Shown here piece after piece: positions 1-11,149 of a stretch of 64,000 bases of DNA. The notes below the pieces were generated by a model. The model was not told where the DNA came from and searched no databases. It was given only the letters and a program-made list of their open reading frames with translations. The translations under genes and the position numbers were made by a program. The stretch is from positions 115,533,430 to 115,597,429 of the forward strand of contig CM059188.1 of the NCBI GenBank assembly GCA_030323885.1. Reading direction: 5' to 3'. The stretch is from Branchipolynoe longqiensis. Lineage: Eukaryota > Annelida > Polychaeta > Phyllodocida > Polynoidae. Every line of letters begins with the position of its first letter. Positions within the stretch are counted from its first letter, which is position 1.

Positions 1-84
1 CCGTAGTATACTACCACCTAACGGTTTGAATATGCATTCATATAATTGCTCTATATATAAGTAAGCATCAAAAGAACATACAAT

Positions 85-318
85 TTTTTGTTGTTGGTTC
101 ATTAGTGGTTTAAGCAGGGGAAATTTCAGTCGCAGGCGATTGGTCTTCCTCATTCCACTGCTCCTTGCCCTATCCTAATAATGCCAAGCGCCTGGCTAGG
201 AAGCGACAAGTATCAATTGTTAAGTCATTGGTTTGACTCGACCAGGATTCGAACCCACGACCCCACGATCTACCACACGGGAGACGGACGCTCTAACTCA
301 TTTGGCCATCCCGTCTGG
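85..318 (-). repeat. tRNA-derived SINE, head A with short tail
   Basis: Complete copy read on the minus strand. The tRNA-like head has an A-box-like TGGCCAAATGAG and a B-box-like GGTTCGAATCC-type motif. A conserved middle follows (CAATGACTTAACAATTGATA, CTTCCTAGCCAGGCGCTTGG). The short tail (GAAATTTCCCCTGCTTAA) runs into CAACAACAA. This is the dominant SINE of the window, with about 40 pieces seen; two head types and two tail types occur. Confidence 0.85.
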
Positions 319-389
319 TTCGGTTTATTGGCCGTCCTAGTGGGTCTAGAGGCGAAAACGACCAGACACAGATGGCCTACAAGTTGTCA

Positions 390-560
390 GAACCTCTTAC
401 AGGTGGCGCGGGTGTGGCCAAATGTGGAAAAACACAGGTTAGCTGCTGGCATACAGCAGCCGAGGCTCGCGATGTATTAATAATAGAGATAGCTGAAGAG
501 TGATAGTTTCCTTGTTTATACTCCCATAATAGATTAGAGAGCACATACCAATAGCTGTAA
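390..560 (-). repeat. Short repeat of the GTATAA-end / GCGCCAC family
   Basis: One end on the minus strand reads CTATTATGGGAGTATAAACA, homologous to ends seen near 9.4, 15.0, 28.0-28.5, 42.9, 60.6, 61.1 and 62.5 kb. The other end carries a GGTGGCGCGGGTG motif resembling the GGTGGCGCCACC palindrome of sister copies. It has no coding capacity. The type is unknown. Confidence 0.5.
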
Positions 561-891
561 CCAAGAATATATCAGGTGTTATAAAATAGTTGCGAACACG
601 CCATCAGTGTGGTTTACACTGATATGCAATTACAGGAACATGGCGTCTAATTGTGTGCATGAGAGTGTGGATACGCGTGCGCATGCGCAGGTGCATGCGG
701 ACAAGGGCTAGGCCTAAATGTGACCAGGTAGGTTTTGGACTTTAATTCACGAGACGGAGCACGACTGCTTATTATTGGATATTTTATGTTTCTTAGTGAG
801 TTACACATCATGTGAAGAGAGTGGAGAGCTGCTCGTTGGTCGGGCGCTGCGACGGAAGTGTGGTGGTTCTTCGGCGGCAAGGCTTGGGCCA

Positions 892-1185
892 TGTTCAGGG
901 TACGTCTCCGAGACGTGTCCGTGATGCTTTTTGGCTTATTTCTGTTCAGGGTGCGTCTCGGAGACTTCTCGGAGATGCCTCCCATTTCAGACATGAGCCG
1001 AAAAATACCTGGAAAATGGCAGGTGTATTCACTGGTTTCAGGCAATCAGAGCACTTCTTTTTCATTGCAAATGGCTGCCACCTATGGGGGCGCCCATTTT
1101 CAAGGTGACCAACTGCTTTTGACGTTCAAACTAGAATGACATCAGGGATTTCCCCAAGACGTCTCGGAGGTGTACCCTGAACGCG
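892..1185. mobile_element. Non-autonomous fold-back element with CAGGGTACGTCTC ends
   Basis: Left end GTTCAGGGTACGTCTCCGAG and right end, as reverse complement, GTTCAGGGTACACCTCCGAG form terminal inverted repeats of about 25 bp. A third copy of the motif lies internally near 948. Ends beginning CAGGG recall hAT elements, but no convincing 8-bp target duplication is visible, so the superfamily is open. Confidence 0.55.
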
Positions 1186-1420
1186 TCCCAGAAGTCACGT
1201 GGTGTTGCTAATGGGCCGGAACTGTGGCGCCACCTCTAGTAAAGTTCATAAGAGTTCAAGGGTTTTCCGTCAGGAGGCTCCACTGTTGAGGGTGAGCTGC
1301 TGGGCGGTCGAATCAGTCTGTTTTTTAGATATTAGTGAGTCGATTAAGTTAAGGTTGATAATTGTGATGTGTGGTTTTAGCAGTCGGTCTCCACCCGCGA
1401 ATTACCCGTGTTACGAAAAG

Positions 1421-2042
1421 TAAAGCTTGTTTTGTTTAATGATGCCTCCAGAGCACATTGATTTTCATATCATTGGCTATTCATCATTCATCATCATCAT
1501 GCTGTCGGTCGCGATGCGACAAAGACTGCTTTCATTACTTGACTGCCGCTCTCCATCTAGCTCTCTGCTGTGAGAGTTGCGTCCATGAGTCGGTCTTAAT
1601 GTCTCTCAGCTTCAGGTTTCTCTTGATGGTATCTTTGAACCGGAGACGGGGACGCCCGCCCTCACTTTCTCTAGCCAGAAGACAGTTGAGAACAGAGGAT
1701 CTGCTTTGGTAGCCTGTCTGATGACATCCTCATGAGGTGTCCAATCCACCGGAGATTCTTTTTGTTCAGAAGATCAAACATATTGTCATTCTGATATATT
1801 TCTTTGGAGGAAACCCATAAGTGAAATATAGGCTTCTTTTTCCGATCAGCAACAAGGAGTCTTTTATATGCACTTTCCAACAGTCAGGACAGCACATGCC
1901 ACAGCCTTTGATTAACCAGTTGTGGCTGACTGGTCGAAACTGAAAATAGCCAAAACTGCAAGCGGGTCCACTGAGCAGGATCAGTAGGATGACCGACACC
2001 TTCACAGGTGAACACGCTACCACCTGAGCTACATCCCGGTCC
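1421..2042 (-). repeat. MetaSINE-like tRNA-derived SINE, split by a LINE fragment
   Basis: The minus-strand sequence matches two other window copies (17994-18302 and 24242-24530). They share a head with GGTAG..GT(A)GTC, the CCTGCTCAGTGGACCC motif, the TTGATTAACCAGTTGTGG complement and a terminal GTCGTTAAA-like end. The copy is broken at about 1483-1770 by LINE sequence. MetaSINEs are known as a widespread animal SINE superfamily; membership here is inferred from resemblance. Confidence 0.65.
1483..1770 (-). mobile_element. LINE 3' end with (ATG)n tail inserted in the SINE
   Basis: The minus strand encodes a degraded ORF2 C-terminus. A segment like LRWIGHLMRMSSDRLPKQ is followed by GRPRLRFKDTIKRNLK and ends RWRAAVK-stop, which is typical of the extreme C-terminus of Jockey/CR1-type LINE proteins. 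The 3' UTR (GACAAAGACTGC motif) ends in ATGATGATGATG. The same 3' end recurs at 12626, 55800 and 61064. Confidence 0.65.
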
Positions 2043-2415
2043 CTTACACATGTTACTGCGCAACATGTTCAATTTAGCCAGTCAGCTTCTTTGGTAGCCA
2101 ATATTCAAAACAGGCCATATTTTTGTATGAATCATGTAAAACACCGAAGATCTTAAGGGATGTTATATCAGGTGATCTGTGGGTACTCCCCCCAGAAAAA
2201 TGTTAAAATATTAGATGTTCTGTGGTGCATTTTGAACACAATAATCTGTAAGATTGATAAATTTAAAAAAAATGAAAAACCGGAAATTCAGCATCAGGTG
2301 ATGATGGGGACATAAAATATTGAACACCTTATGGCGTAACCATTGAAACCCCTATGGAATGTTATTCCCTAGCGAGGTGGATCTCGGTGCTGCCCTCCTC
2401 TGGTGCTTGACCTAC

Positions 2416-2556
2416 CTTCCCCTTGCGCACCTGCGCGTCCATGACGTCACAGTGATCAGACTTGTTGCGGTCAGACCGGGTCAGGTCCCGGATGTCGCGT
2501 CCCTGAAGTTCCTCACACGTGTACCCAAATGCATGCTCATACGCGGGGTTTACGTA
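2416..2556 (-). CDS. PDE8: PDE8-like phosphodiesterase, PAS-domain exon
   Basis: This is an internal exon of 141 bp (47 codons), read on the minus strand from 2556 to 2416. It is bounded by a TTTGCTTTTCAG acceptor and a GTAGGT donor. The peptide starts YVNPAYEHAFGYTCEELQG and ends AQVRKGK. The YVNPA-x-E, GY-x2-(G/E)EL-x-G and SD-x-N signatures, with KGK at the donor, match the PAS domain of metazoan PDE8A/PDE8B, high-affinity cAMP phosphodiesterases whose PAS domain is regulatory. The exon starts and ends in phase 0, so it joins directly to the exon at 36055-36222 (HQVQ then YVNP). The rest of the PAS domain and the catalytic HD domain must lie beyond base 1 of the window. Alternatives are other PAS proteins such as KCNH channels, but the combined two-exon match favours PDE8. 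No frameshift or stop is seen. Confidence 0.88.
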
Positions 2557-2624
2557 CTGAAAAGCAAAGGTGCCAACATGATTACGTGATCACAACTTAT
2601 TACAGGGTTTTTATAGCGTCTGGA

Positions 2625-2880
2625 AAGTCTTCAGAAGTTTTAATCTTGATTTGCCGCATTTCAAGGCCCTGAAAAAAGCTTTGCTTTGAAATTAACATAT
2701 TTTAGGTAATTAGTCTTAAAAAGAAGTCTTGAACCTCATTTTCCGCATTTCAAGGAATATAATGAAAAGCTTTGAATTTTGAGCTATTTTGGGTAATTAG
2801 TCTAGAAAAAAAGTCTCGAAATTCATTTGCCACAATTCCAGGCTCCGAAAAGTCTTGAATTTAACGTATTTTAGGTAAAA
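2625..2880. repeat. Approximately 90-bp AT-rich tandem repeat, 3 units
   Basis: Three degenerate units share AAGTCTTGAA, GCCGCATTTCAAGG and TATTTTAGGTAATTAGTCT. The sequence is unique in the window and non-coding. Confidence 0.6.
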
Positions 2881-2992
2881 CGCCAACAATCAACCACTAC
2901 CCCTTTCATAAGTCTCAGTCACACAACGGCGTGTGACAATTTTACAACCAAACAAATCATGGTCGCAGACGACCTCCATTCGACCAAGGACT

Positions 2993-3202
2993 AGACGGGG
3001 TGGCCGAATGAGTTGAGCGTCCATCTCCTGTTTTGGGAGATCGGGGGATCCGAACCCATATGGGTTCGTGGGCTGGCAGCCTTGTCTCCCAGTGGTGCAG
3101 CACTATAAATTCGCCTTGATTGCGCACTGTCACAAGTCGGAAACCATCCTGCTATGACCTTAGATGTTGCTCGGACATACAACAACAACAACAAACAAAC
3201 AG
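2993..3202 (+). repeat. SINE, head A joined to end of long tail (middle deleted)
   Basis: The head (GACGGGGTGGCCGAATGAGT) is followed directly by the distal long-tail segment (CAGTGGTGCAGCACTATAAA..CTTAGATGTTGCTCGGACAT) and then CAACAACAACAA. The middle module is missing. It sits about 450 bp upstream, in gene sense, of the PDE8 acceptor at 2557. Confidence 0.8.
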
Positions 3203-3298
3203 ACGTTTCAACCAAAGAAAAGTTGTAAGTAGTATAACTAGAGAAGACCATGACACAGGCTTCACAGCATGTCTTTGAATGTAGAGTCTGAGCTGCTG

Positions 3299-3763
3299 TT
3301 AAGGGGCTGTCACATTAGGGTTTTTTGTGGGAGCGTATGGCGGCGTAAGCGTGTTACGTCATATACGTCGGCATACGCCGTATACGCTACTCATACGCTA
3401 CGCATACGCTACTCATACGCTACTCATACGCCGCCAGATGCCGCCAGATGCCGGCGTATGTGAAGCGTATGAGGCATACGCCGCCATACGCTTTCATAAA
3501 TCCGTCCATCCAAATTTCTTTGCGCATGCTCAAAAAAACTCGACCTATGAGGGCGTATGGCCCATACTGTCAAAAAATGTCACAGCACGCTCCCATACGC
3601 TCCCATACGCTCCTCGTACGCTCCTTGTACGCTCCTCGTAGGTTCCACATACGCTCAAAACCACCCGAAAGGTCACCAAATGTCATCATAGGCCGGCACG
3701 CGCAGGACCTACGTAGGTTTTCAATACGCTCCCGCCATACGCCGTAATGTGACAGGGCCTTTA
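3299..3763. mobile_element. TTAA-associated fold-back element 1 with CATACGC interior
   Basis: Left: TTAA then GGGGCTGTCACATTAGGG. Right, reverse complement: TAAA then GGCCCTGTCACATTACGG, so the target duplication is TTAA with one mismatch. The interior is a dense mix of CATACGC/GCGTATG units on both strands, able to fold on itself. There is no transposase. Related termini occur at 5513, 6862, 36272 and 43390. Confidence 0.7.
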
Positions 3764-3959
3764 CCTAACAATAAATCATGGGTGTGCAATCACAGTTGAA
3801 CTTGCATGATGCATCTAGGGATCTGAGTGTGAACATGTGTCGACGTCCCCTCATGATTCCTGGGTATTTTTGTGTGTGTATGATATTTATTTGTCGTCTT
3901 TCAATGGTTTGTGGCAAAGATTTGCAGCTGCCCTCATCACCAGGTTGTGAATAATGATC

Positions 3960-4287
3960 TTGGTTGTTGGAGTTTTACGTCCTGGCAACATCTAAGGTAA
4001 TATTAGGGCGGGTACTGACTTGTGACAGGGCACACTCATGGTGACTTCATAATATCGCCCCACTGGGAAACCAGGCAACCAGCATCATGACCCAATATCC
4101 CACTCAGATACATTATCATGACACTGACCGAACCAGTCCTTGCCCTATCCTATTAATGCCGAGCGGCCAGGCTAGGAAGTGACAAGTATCAATTACCTAA
4201 GTCATTGCTTTGACTTGACCGGTAATTGAACTCTCGATCTCCCACACGGATGGCCTGCGCTGTACCGATTGGGCAAACCGCGTCCGG
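3960..4287 (-). repeat. SINE, head B with long tail
   Basis: Minus-strand copy with the second head type (GCGGTTTGCCCAATCGGTAC.. and CCGGTAATTGAACTC at the B-box position), the common middle, and the long tail ending CCAGGACGTAAAACTCCAAC. Confidence 0.8.
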
Positions 4288-4354
4288 TCGCAATCTGAGT
4301 TGAACTTGGAGGATGTATTTTGGTGGTTGATGGGAATCTGATTGTGAAAATAAC

Positions 4355-4597
4355 CAGACGGGATGGCCGAATGAGTTAGAGCGTCCGTCTCCCGTGTTGG
4401 TAGATCGTGGGGTCATGGGTTCGAATCCTGGTTGAGTCAAACCAATGACTTAAAAATTGATACTTGTCGCTTCCTAGCCAGACGCTCGGCAATTACTAGG
4501 ATAGGGCAAGGAGCAGTAGAATGAGGAAGACCAGTCGTCTGCGACTGAAATTTCCCCTGCTTAAACAACTAGTGTACCAAAACAAAAAAAGAAAAAT
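4355..4597 (+). repeat. SINE, head A with short tail
   Basis: Full-length plus-strand copy. The head GACGGGATGGCCGAATGAGT, the B box GGGTTCGAATCC, the middle GATACTTGTCGCTTCCTAGC, the short tail GAAATTTCCCCTGCTTAA and a run into CAAAACAAAAAAAG are all visible. Confidence 0.88.
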
Positions 4598-5512
4598 GTG
4601 TGGATCTCCCATCATGATTTCTGGGTGTTGTTTTATCTGTGTGGATTGTTGTTTTTCAATGGTTTGTGGCAGAGCCTCCGTAATGACGACAGCGGCTTTG
4701 TGCTTGGCACAATCCTAGCAGACGGCCCACCAAAACAGAACAGACTCACTCATTACTTTCGGCTTTCTTTTAATCTTCACTGACATCGGAAAGAATGTGC
4801 AGATTTACATAACATTTACCCCATTTTTTAATATTTTATAAATGTTATTTATTTGTCAGTAGATTAGTTGATAAAGGACGGGAAATTTCAATCACGGATG
4901 ATTGGTCTTCCTCACTCCACTGCTCCTTGCCCTATCCTAGTAATGCCAAGCCAGTTATCTAGCAACAGGATAACTTTTTGGTTTTTGAACCATTTTCTGA
5001 AATTTAAGAGGGTTCGGGGCCGGCATATTTGGATGTGGTCCCTATATGGCCGGTTGGGCCTCTATGCGCATATGCAGGGAGAATGGGCGGGAGTTGGCGA
5101 CAATATAATGGGTAACAATAGACTAGATAATGATACATAATGAAAAGATAACACTAAATAAACCATATTATACCAGTGGTGTATCGCCTTAGTGAATTAA
5201 TTATATATCACCCATTGATATCATAAACTACTGACTGCATTATGAGTGTATGCGAATATTATTCTAGGAACGTTCTAGAAGGTATTTGTTGGTACTGGTT
5301 GAGCTGCCTGGAACGCATCTAGGTCTTATTAAATTTGATTAGTTCGATGGTTTTTAGTTTCTATTTAATTTCTGATATAAATATATTCAATTAATTGTTA
5401 TAATCTATCTTAAGTTACTTTGAAGTAACTTTCATTTTACAGTGATACTTTTGAAGATACTTGAAGTGCAAAGACGCAAAATGAATATGGCAGCTTAAAA
5501 GTTAGTTCTACA
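4598..5512. other. Intron sequence, no gene seen
   Basis: AT-rich sequence. Apart from the partial SINE at 4868-4952 I see no conserved coding signal, terminal repeat or tandem array. Confidence 0.5.
4868..4952 (-). repeat. SINE short-tail fragment
   Basis: Only the short tail (GAAATTTC..GATTGGTCTTCCTCACTCC as read on plus) and the start of the middle module remain; the head is missing. Confidence 0.7.
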
Positions 5513-6206
5513 TAAAGGCCCACTCACACTATGACGTATGTCATCAGCGTGTGCTAAACTTTAGAAAATTTGCCAGTATGTCGGCATTCATCAAACTTTT
5601 CAGCGGCGGGGGATAAAAATGGGAATATACACAATGTACACACAACATATATAACATATGCAGAACGTATCTTTGACCTATTGCTAGCGTATGAGAGTGT
5701 TATTATACGTAACGCAAACGTACGCAAAATGCTCACATACACTCATGGAACGCTGACCAATGTTACATATGTTACTCCATCGCTAGAAGTATGGCATATA
5801 TGTTAAATACGCTGGAGATATGGCAGGCATACGTTCAAAGTATGTTAGGAGTACATAATGCATCCGTTGGCAGTATGTGGACTGCGTCTTCCCACCGGCT
5901 GAACATACGGTTTACGTGCAGCAACATATACCAACATATCCCTAATGTACTCCCAATGTATGCCTACGTATCCCAAACGTACACACAGCATATGTTCAAC
6001 ATACGAGCCACACATCGACACGCATTGGAAATTTTGAGCATGCACACAATTTTTCGGAGCCTCGACACACGGTGATGTAAGACGACATATAATGACGAAC
6101 CCGGAATGTACCCGACGTACACCCAATGTATACGTAATGTGTTGGTCGAAAATCAGATATGTCGGCATACGCTAAGGCTATATGTCATAGTGTGACAGAC
6201 CCTTAA
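5513..6206. mobile_element. TTAA-associated element 2 with CATATG/TACGTA interior
   Basis: Left end TAAA + GGCCCACTCACACTATGACG; right end, reverse complement, TTAA + GGGTCTGTCACACTATGACA. The interior is packed with short CATATG, TACGTA and ACATAC units on both strands. No coding capacity. Confidence 0.7.
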
Positions 6207-6438
6207 ATAAGGTAGATTTTAATGATTAACCTATTCTATTTATCTCAGAAAATGACAGAAACTTAAAACCATCGGCCTATGCAACGGTAACTCGTTGTGG
6301 GTGTGAATGTGTTGTGTGCGTGTAGAGGCTGAGATCAGGCACCAGCAGGCACTGCAGCGTCCTTATTAGGCGGAAGATGCGCATCAGAGACGGCAACAAT
6401 TCAAAAATGGCGGCGGGAGGCGAGCGGTGGTCGGTGGG

Positions 6439-6796
6439 TTTGTTTGTTTGTTTGTTGTTGTTTTATGTCCTAGCAACATCTAAGGTCATATCAGGATGGG
6501 TACCGACTTGTGACAGTGCGCACTCATGGCAACATTACAGTGCTGCCCCACTGGGAGACCAGGCCGCCAGCACCATGACCTGATATCCCACTTAGTCAAA
6601 TTATCCTCACACTGAGCCAACCAGTCCTTGCCCTATCCTAATAATGCCGAGTGCCTGGCTAGGAAGCAACAAGTATAAATTGTTAAGTCATTGGTTTGAC
6701 TGAACTAGGGTTCAAACCCATGAACCCATGGGTTTGGATCCCCCGATCTCCCAAACCAGGAGACGGACGCTCAACTCATTCGGCCATCCCGCCTGG
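6439..6796 (-). repeat. SINE, head A with long tail, near full length
   Basis: The tail begins with (GTTT)n GTTGTTGTTTTATGTCCTAG on plus. The copy reads through the middle to the head CCAGGCGGGATGGCCGAATG on minus. A GAACCCATGGG insertion in the head is shared with the copies at 8398, 23488 and 52781, suggesting a subfamily. Confidence 0.85.
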
Positions 6797-6861
6797 AGGC
6801 GGGCGGTGGGCAGGTGGGGTGGGTGGGGGCGGGCGGGAGATAATAATGATGGCGGGCCTTC

Positions 6862-8179
6862 TTATGGTGCAGTCACACTATGACGTAATGGCCAACGTGA
6901 GCCCAACGTGGGCGACTTTCGAAAAACCCGATGTGATATGCAAATACGAGGCCAAGTTGGACGACACCGCAGCATAGTCGACGTGGGTGTAACGACGGTA
7001 TAACGTCGTCGGAACGAGAGGTGGTACTAGTAGTATTATTAGTGGTACTAGTAGTACTATTTGTGGTACTAGTAGTACTATTTGTGGTACTAGTGGTATT
7101 ATTAGTGATACTACTAGTACTATTTGTGGTACTAGTAGTACTATCGGTGGTACTAGTTGTACTATTTGTGGTACTAATATTATTATTAGTGGTACTAGTA
7201 GTACTGTTAGTGGTACTAGTAGTAATATTAGTGGTACAAGTAGTACTATTAGTGGTACTAGTAGTAATATTAGTGGTACTAGGAAAAGCAATACTATTCG
7301 TGGTAATAGTAGCACTTGTAATAGTAGTACTAGTGGCACTAGTAGCACAATCAACCAACAGCCAAACAACAACCAACCAACACCTATTTGTGCTACTAGT
7401 ATCACTTGTAATAATAGTAGCAGTAATAGTGGCACTAGTAGCACTGGTAGTACTAGTAGCGCTAGTAGTGTTATTGGTATCACTAGTACAACTAGTAGTA
7501 GCACTAGTAGCACTAGTAGCACTAGTAGCACTATTAGTGGTACTAGTAGTAATATTAGTGGTACTAGTAGTAGTATTAGTGGTACTAGTAGTACTATTAG
7601 TGGTACTAGTAGTACTATTAGTGGTACTAGTAGTACTATTAGTGGTACTAGTAGTAATATTAGTGGTCCTAGGAAAAGTAGTACTATTTGTGGTACTAGT
7701 AGCACTTTTAATACTAGTAGCACTCGTAATAGTAGTAGTAGTGGCACTAGTACCACTGGTAGTACTAGTAGCAATAGAAGTGTTATTGGTATCACTAGTA
7801 GAACTAGTAGTAGCACTAGTATCATTAGTAGTACTAGTAGCACTAGTAGTACCAACCAACCAACCAGACGACGTAGTCATAACGAGAGCCTAACATGACC
7901 GTGAGCCTAATGTGACCTAACATGACCGAGAGCCTAACGTGACCATAACATGATCGTAACATGACGCAAACGTCTTATCAACTCATCGAGCTACGTCAAA
8001 GTTTTTTCAACCTGTCCAAAACCTCAACATCCTCCGAGGCGAGGTGACGAGAGGTGACGAGAAGCGAGGAGAAGCGACGAGAGCTTAACGTGACTTTAAC
8101 GTGACCCGACGTAATGACGAAAAATCACCCACGTCGAAGTCACGTTGGCCCTTACGTCCTAGTGTGACAGCACCATTAA
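6862..8179. mobile_element. TTAA-associated element 3 carrying an AGT-triplet array
   Basis: Left end TTA + TGGTGCAGTCACACTATGAC; right end, reverse complement, TTAA + TGGTGCTGTCACACTAGGAC. Beyond the ends are TAACGTGACC/TAACATGACC repeats, and the centre is the triplet array at 7019-7862. It is the largest of the set at 1.3 kb and has no transposase ORF. Confidence 0.7.
7019..7862. repeat. GTACTAGTAGTACTATTAGTG-type triplet array
   Basis: About 840 bp of degenerate trinucleotides (AGT/ACT/ATT) with higher-order motifs of the type GGTACTAGTAGTA. A partial internal duplication places GCAATACTATTCGTGG-like and GTAGTACTATTTGTGG-like blocks about 400 bp apart. The period of 3 leaves frames open on both strands, giving spurious valine/leucine- and threonine/serine-rich ORFs. 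Confidence 0.85.
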
Positions 8180-8264
8180 CTACTCCTCTGTCCACGCACG
8201 TCCTGTAAATATTACCGGCAGGATGGCGGGGAACCACAACGCCAACATCGCCAAATATCTCACC

Positions 8265-8278
8265 GTCACCATAGCAAC
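8265..8278. promoter_or_regulatory. Perfect RFX X-box sequence
   Basis: GTCACCATAGCAAC fits the RFX X-box consensus GTNRCC-N(0-3)-RGYAAC exactly. It lies in a CpG-containing unique 100-bp segment just outside TTAA element 3. Function is inferred only from the motif; a single match in 64 kb can be chance. Confidence 0.25.
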
Positions 8279-8397
8279 GCGTGCAAGAAAACATGCATTA
8301 AGAACGATTGATCCGATGGGGATGTTTCATCAAGTACCGATCGTGGATCAGATGAACGGAGTTACATTAACTAATAGCTAATAACATTATATATACC

Positions 8398-8742
8398 AGA
8401 CGGGATGGCCGATTAGTTAACCATCCATCTCCTGGTTTGGGAGATCGGGGGATGTGAACCCATGAGTTTGTGGGTTCAAACTCTGGTCGAGTCAAACCAA
8501 TGAGATACAAATTTATACTTGTCGCTTCCTAACCTGGCGATCATAATTACCAGGATAGGGCAAGGACTGGTTGGATCATTGCTAGGATAAGGTGACTGAG
8601 TTGGATATCAGGTCATGGTGGCGGTGGCCTGATTTCCCAGTGGGGAAGCACTATAAAGTTGCCATGAGCGCACACTGTCACAGGTCGATACCCGTCCTGA
8701 TATGACCTTACATGTTGCTAGGACGTAAACAACAATAATCAA
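8398..8742 (+). repeat. SINE, head A with long tail
   Basis: Full-length plus-strand copy with the GAACCCATGAG head insertion. It ends TGTTGCTAGGACGTAAACAA followed by CAATAATC. Confidence 0.85.
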
Positions 8743-9165
8743 AGTTGATATGTAGAGATTAAGTTAAAGGTGTGCATAGTCTGTTGAAAACATCTAATTT
8801 TCAAAACCAAAGCAATTATCTAGATTTTATTCTACATATCTAATGTAGATACTGGTACACTTTTTAAACATCTGTCGCTAGACGGAACGGAACACTGAGG
8901 CAATTAAATAGAAGTTCTTACTGCATAAGCCTATGGACTCAGAGTTTCGGTGTTCTTGGCAAATCTAATTGTGCATGGTTGCATTTCAAATAAATCAAAG
9001 GTTAGCCATTTCAAATAAAAGTTACTTCAAGCTAAAGTAGGCCTAATGTACATTATAACTATCAACCTAACGTATCTATCACAGAAAATATCTGAAACTT
9101 AAGACGAACAGACTAGGCAACTTTCACTAATCACCCATTACATTATACATTATGTAAATTTAAAA
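8743..9165. other. Intron sequence, no gene seen
   Basis: AT-rich, apparently unique sequence. GAGATTAAGTTAAA occurs here (about 8757) and again near 9465, hinting at an old local duplication. Confidence 0.4.
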
Positions 9166-9400
9166 TCTAACCGTCCGAGCAGGTCTGGAGGCAGTAGTGT
9201 CCAGAGACAGCTGGTATCACTGCTCAGGGAGGCCAGGATCCACTCACAGGTGGCGCCATAGTGGCAGAAGCAGGAACTAACTCCTCTGACAGTAGTATAG
9301 TATGTAATAACTAATATATAGAACAGAACATATAAGTGGTAGTGTCCTTGTTTATATTCCCATAATTGATTATAGAGCACATTATATACACACATTTAGG
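9166..9400 (-). repeat. GTATAA-end / GCGCCAC family repeat
   Basis: Contains GGTGGCGCCATAGTGG in the centre and TCCTTGTTTATATTCCCATA near the end, closely matching the copies at 390-560 and 60460-60645. Confidence 0.55.
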
Positions 9401-9711
9401 TATAATATATATTACCTAATAGCGTGTTATATGTGAAGATAGACCACCTAAACTTGATAAGCAGAGATTAAGTTAAATAGAGAGTAGTGTTTCACAGTGA
9501 ATTGAAGCTCACTAAATGTATCGGGTCGAATGCCACATACACAGGGAGGCCTAGCTAAGTTGATTACATCACAGAGTCTAGATGGTTAGGATGGTAGCCC
9601 CTGAATGGCAGAAGTGTGGGTTTTAGTTTCGCTCGAGGTGAAATATTTCCCAGTTGCAAGCCCCCTCCACACACACAGGACAAGGATACTGTACAAGTTA
9701 CATGACGACAG
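9401..9711. other. Intron sequence, no gene seen
   Basis: No coding signal, terminal repeat or tandem array recognised. Confidence 0.4.
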
Positions 9712-10045
9712 GACGGGACGGCCGAATAAGTTAGAGCGTCCGTCTCCCGTGCTGGTAGATCATGGGATCGTGGTGTTCGAACCCTGGTCGAGTCAAACCA
9801 ATGACTTAGAAATTGATACTTGTCACTTCCTAGCCAGGCGCTTGTCACTATTAGGACAGGGCAAGGACTGGTGTGCTTAGTGTCAGGATAATGTGACTGA
9901 GTGGGATACCAGGTCATGGTGCCGGCAGCCTGGTTTCCTAGTGGGACAGCACTATAAAGTCACCATGAGTGCACACTGTCACAAGTCGGTACCCATCCTG
10001 ATATGACCTTAGATGTTGCTAGGATGTAAAATCACAACAAACAAC
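9712..10045 (+). repeat. SINE, head A with long tail
   Basis: Full-length copy from GACGGGACGGCCGAATAAGT to ATCACAACAAACAAC. It is followed after about 12 bp by an inverted 34-bp long-tail end (10057-10090), giving a tail-to-tail arrangement. Confidence 0.85.
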
Positions 10046-10129
10046 ATGATATTGCTGGTTGGTTGTTGGAGTTTTACGTCCTGACAACATATCTCTTTAA
10101 GCCCGTATGTAAGCAATTGTGTAAGATCT

Positions 10130-10700
10130 CTTCCAGATGTAGTTTGCTACCTGCCACTCTTCCCTTCCCTCTCCCTCACATGCCTGACCTGCCTTCCACC
10201 CCTGCCTCATAATGCGCATGGCCTGCAAAAAGGTCATGTTACCCACACTGCTCATGCCCATCAGCACCGCCGCCTGTTCGTCCAATTAGCCTGCCTCAGG
10301 CGCCTCTCAGCATGTGACAAGAACATGAACGCGATTACTTGTGTCTGAGAAAGACTAGCCGCCAGCCATTTACCCTTTATTTGACTTGAATGGGGTTTTG
10401 GCAGGATGTAAAGCCTGAACACCCAACCAACCAACCCTGCCCTCTCCTTCCGACGAGCTAACCTCCAAACCTCTTTTGCTACCTACCCCCCCCCCCCCAC
10501 ACCCCACCCCACCAACCCAACATCGCCCTCCCATGCCCGACCTGCCTTTCACCCTTGCCTCATAATGGGCACGTCCCGTGAAAGGTCATGGAACCCACTC
10601 TGCTCATAGCCATCGGCACTGCTGCCCGTTCGTCCAATTAGCACGCCTCGGGCGAGTCTCAGCATGTGACGAGAACATTGGACAGGATTACTCTGGGCGT
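10130..10700. repeat. Diverged tandem duplication, period about 350 bp
   Basis: Segments at about 10130-10345 and 10480-10690 share GCTACCT, CCTGACCTGCC/CCCGACCTGCC, CCTGCCTCATAATG, TTCGTCCAATTAGC and TCTCAGCATGTGAC in order. No ORF is conserved between them. The type is unknown. Confidence 0.6.
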
Positions 10701-11149
10701 AATCGATTAACACGACCCGGCCGATTCGGGTCACCCGAGTTGCTAGAATTTCAAATCGAACACCGCGAGTGGAGTTGTCAAAAACAAGTGCCATGTGCAA
10801 AATGACCCGACCCCAGTAACCCACCTCTTGGCTAGGGTTTGTTAGGAACGATGACGTCGCATTTGTGCTGGTACTGTCCTGCAGGATGGAATAGCTACCA
10901 GTACCAGTCCTACATGTTTTTTGTTGGTAATAACACAGATTAATTAAATTGAAATATAACAGGCGATTTTTATTTTTGTGTGTGAGTGCCTTTGTGTGGT
11001 GTAGGTCTAGGCCTATTGTCTGCGGCTATTTTTGTGGAAGCATGTGAGGAGGAGGTTTTGAGGTTATTAGTGGTTTTGACTTGTTTACCTTTGTGTTGAC
11101 CTTTTGTTAGCTTTCTTGCTTCCTGAGTTATTTATTTATTTATTTGTGT

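Noticed and set aside
2416..2556. PAS exon belonging to a KCNH potassium channel
   Set aside because: The sequence and the preceding exon fit the PDE8 pre-PAS/PAS order better; channel PAS caps have a different start motif.
6873..7893. Threonine/serine-rich and valine-rich ORFs of 290-335 codons
   Set aside because: Generated by the AGT/ACT triplet array on both strands, without a conserved domain.
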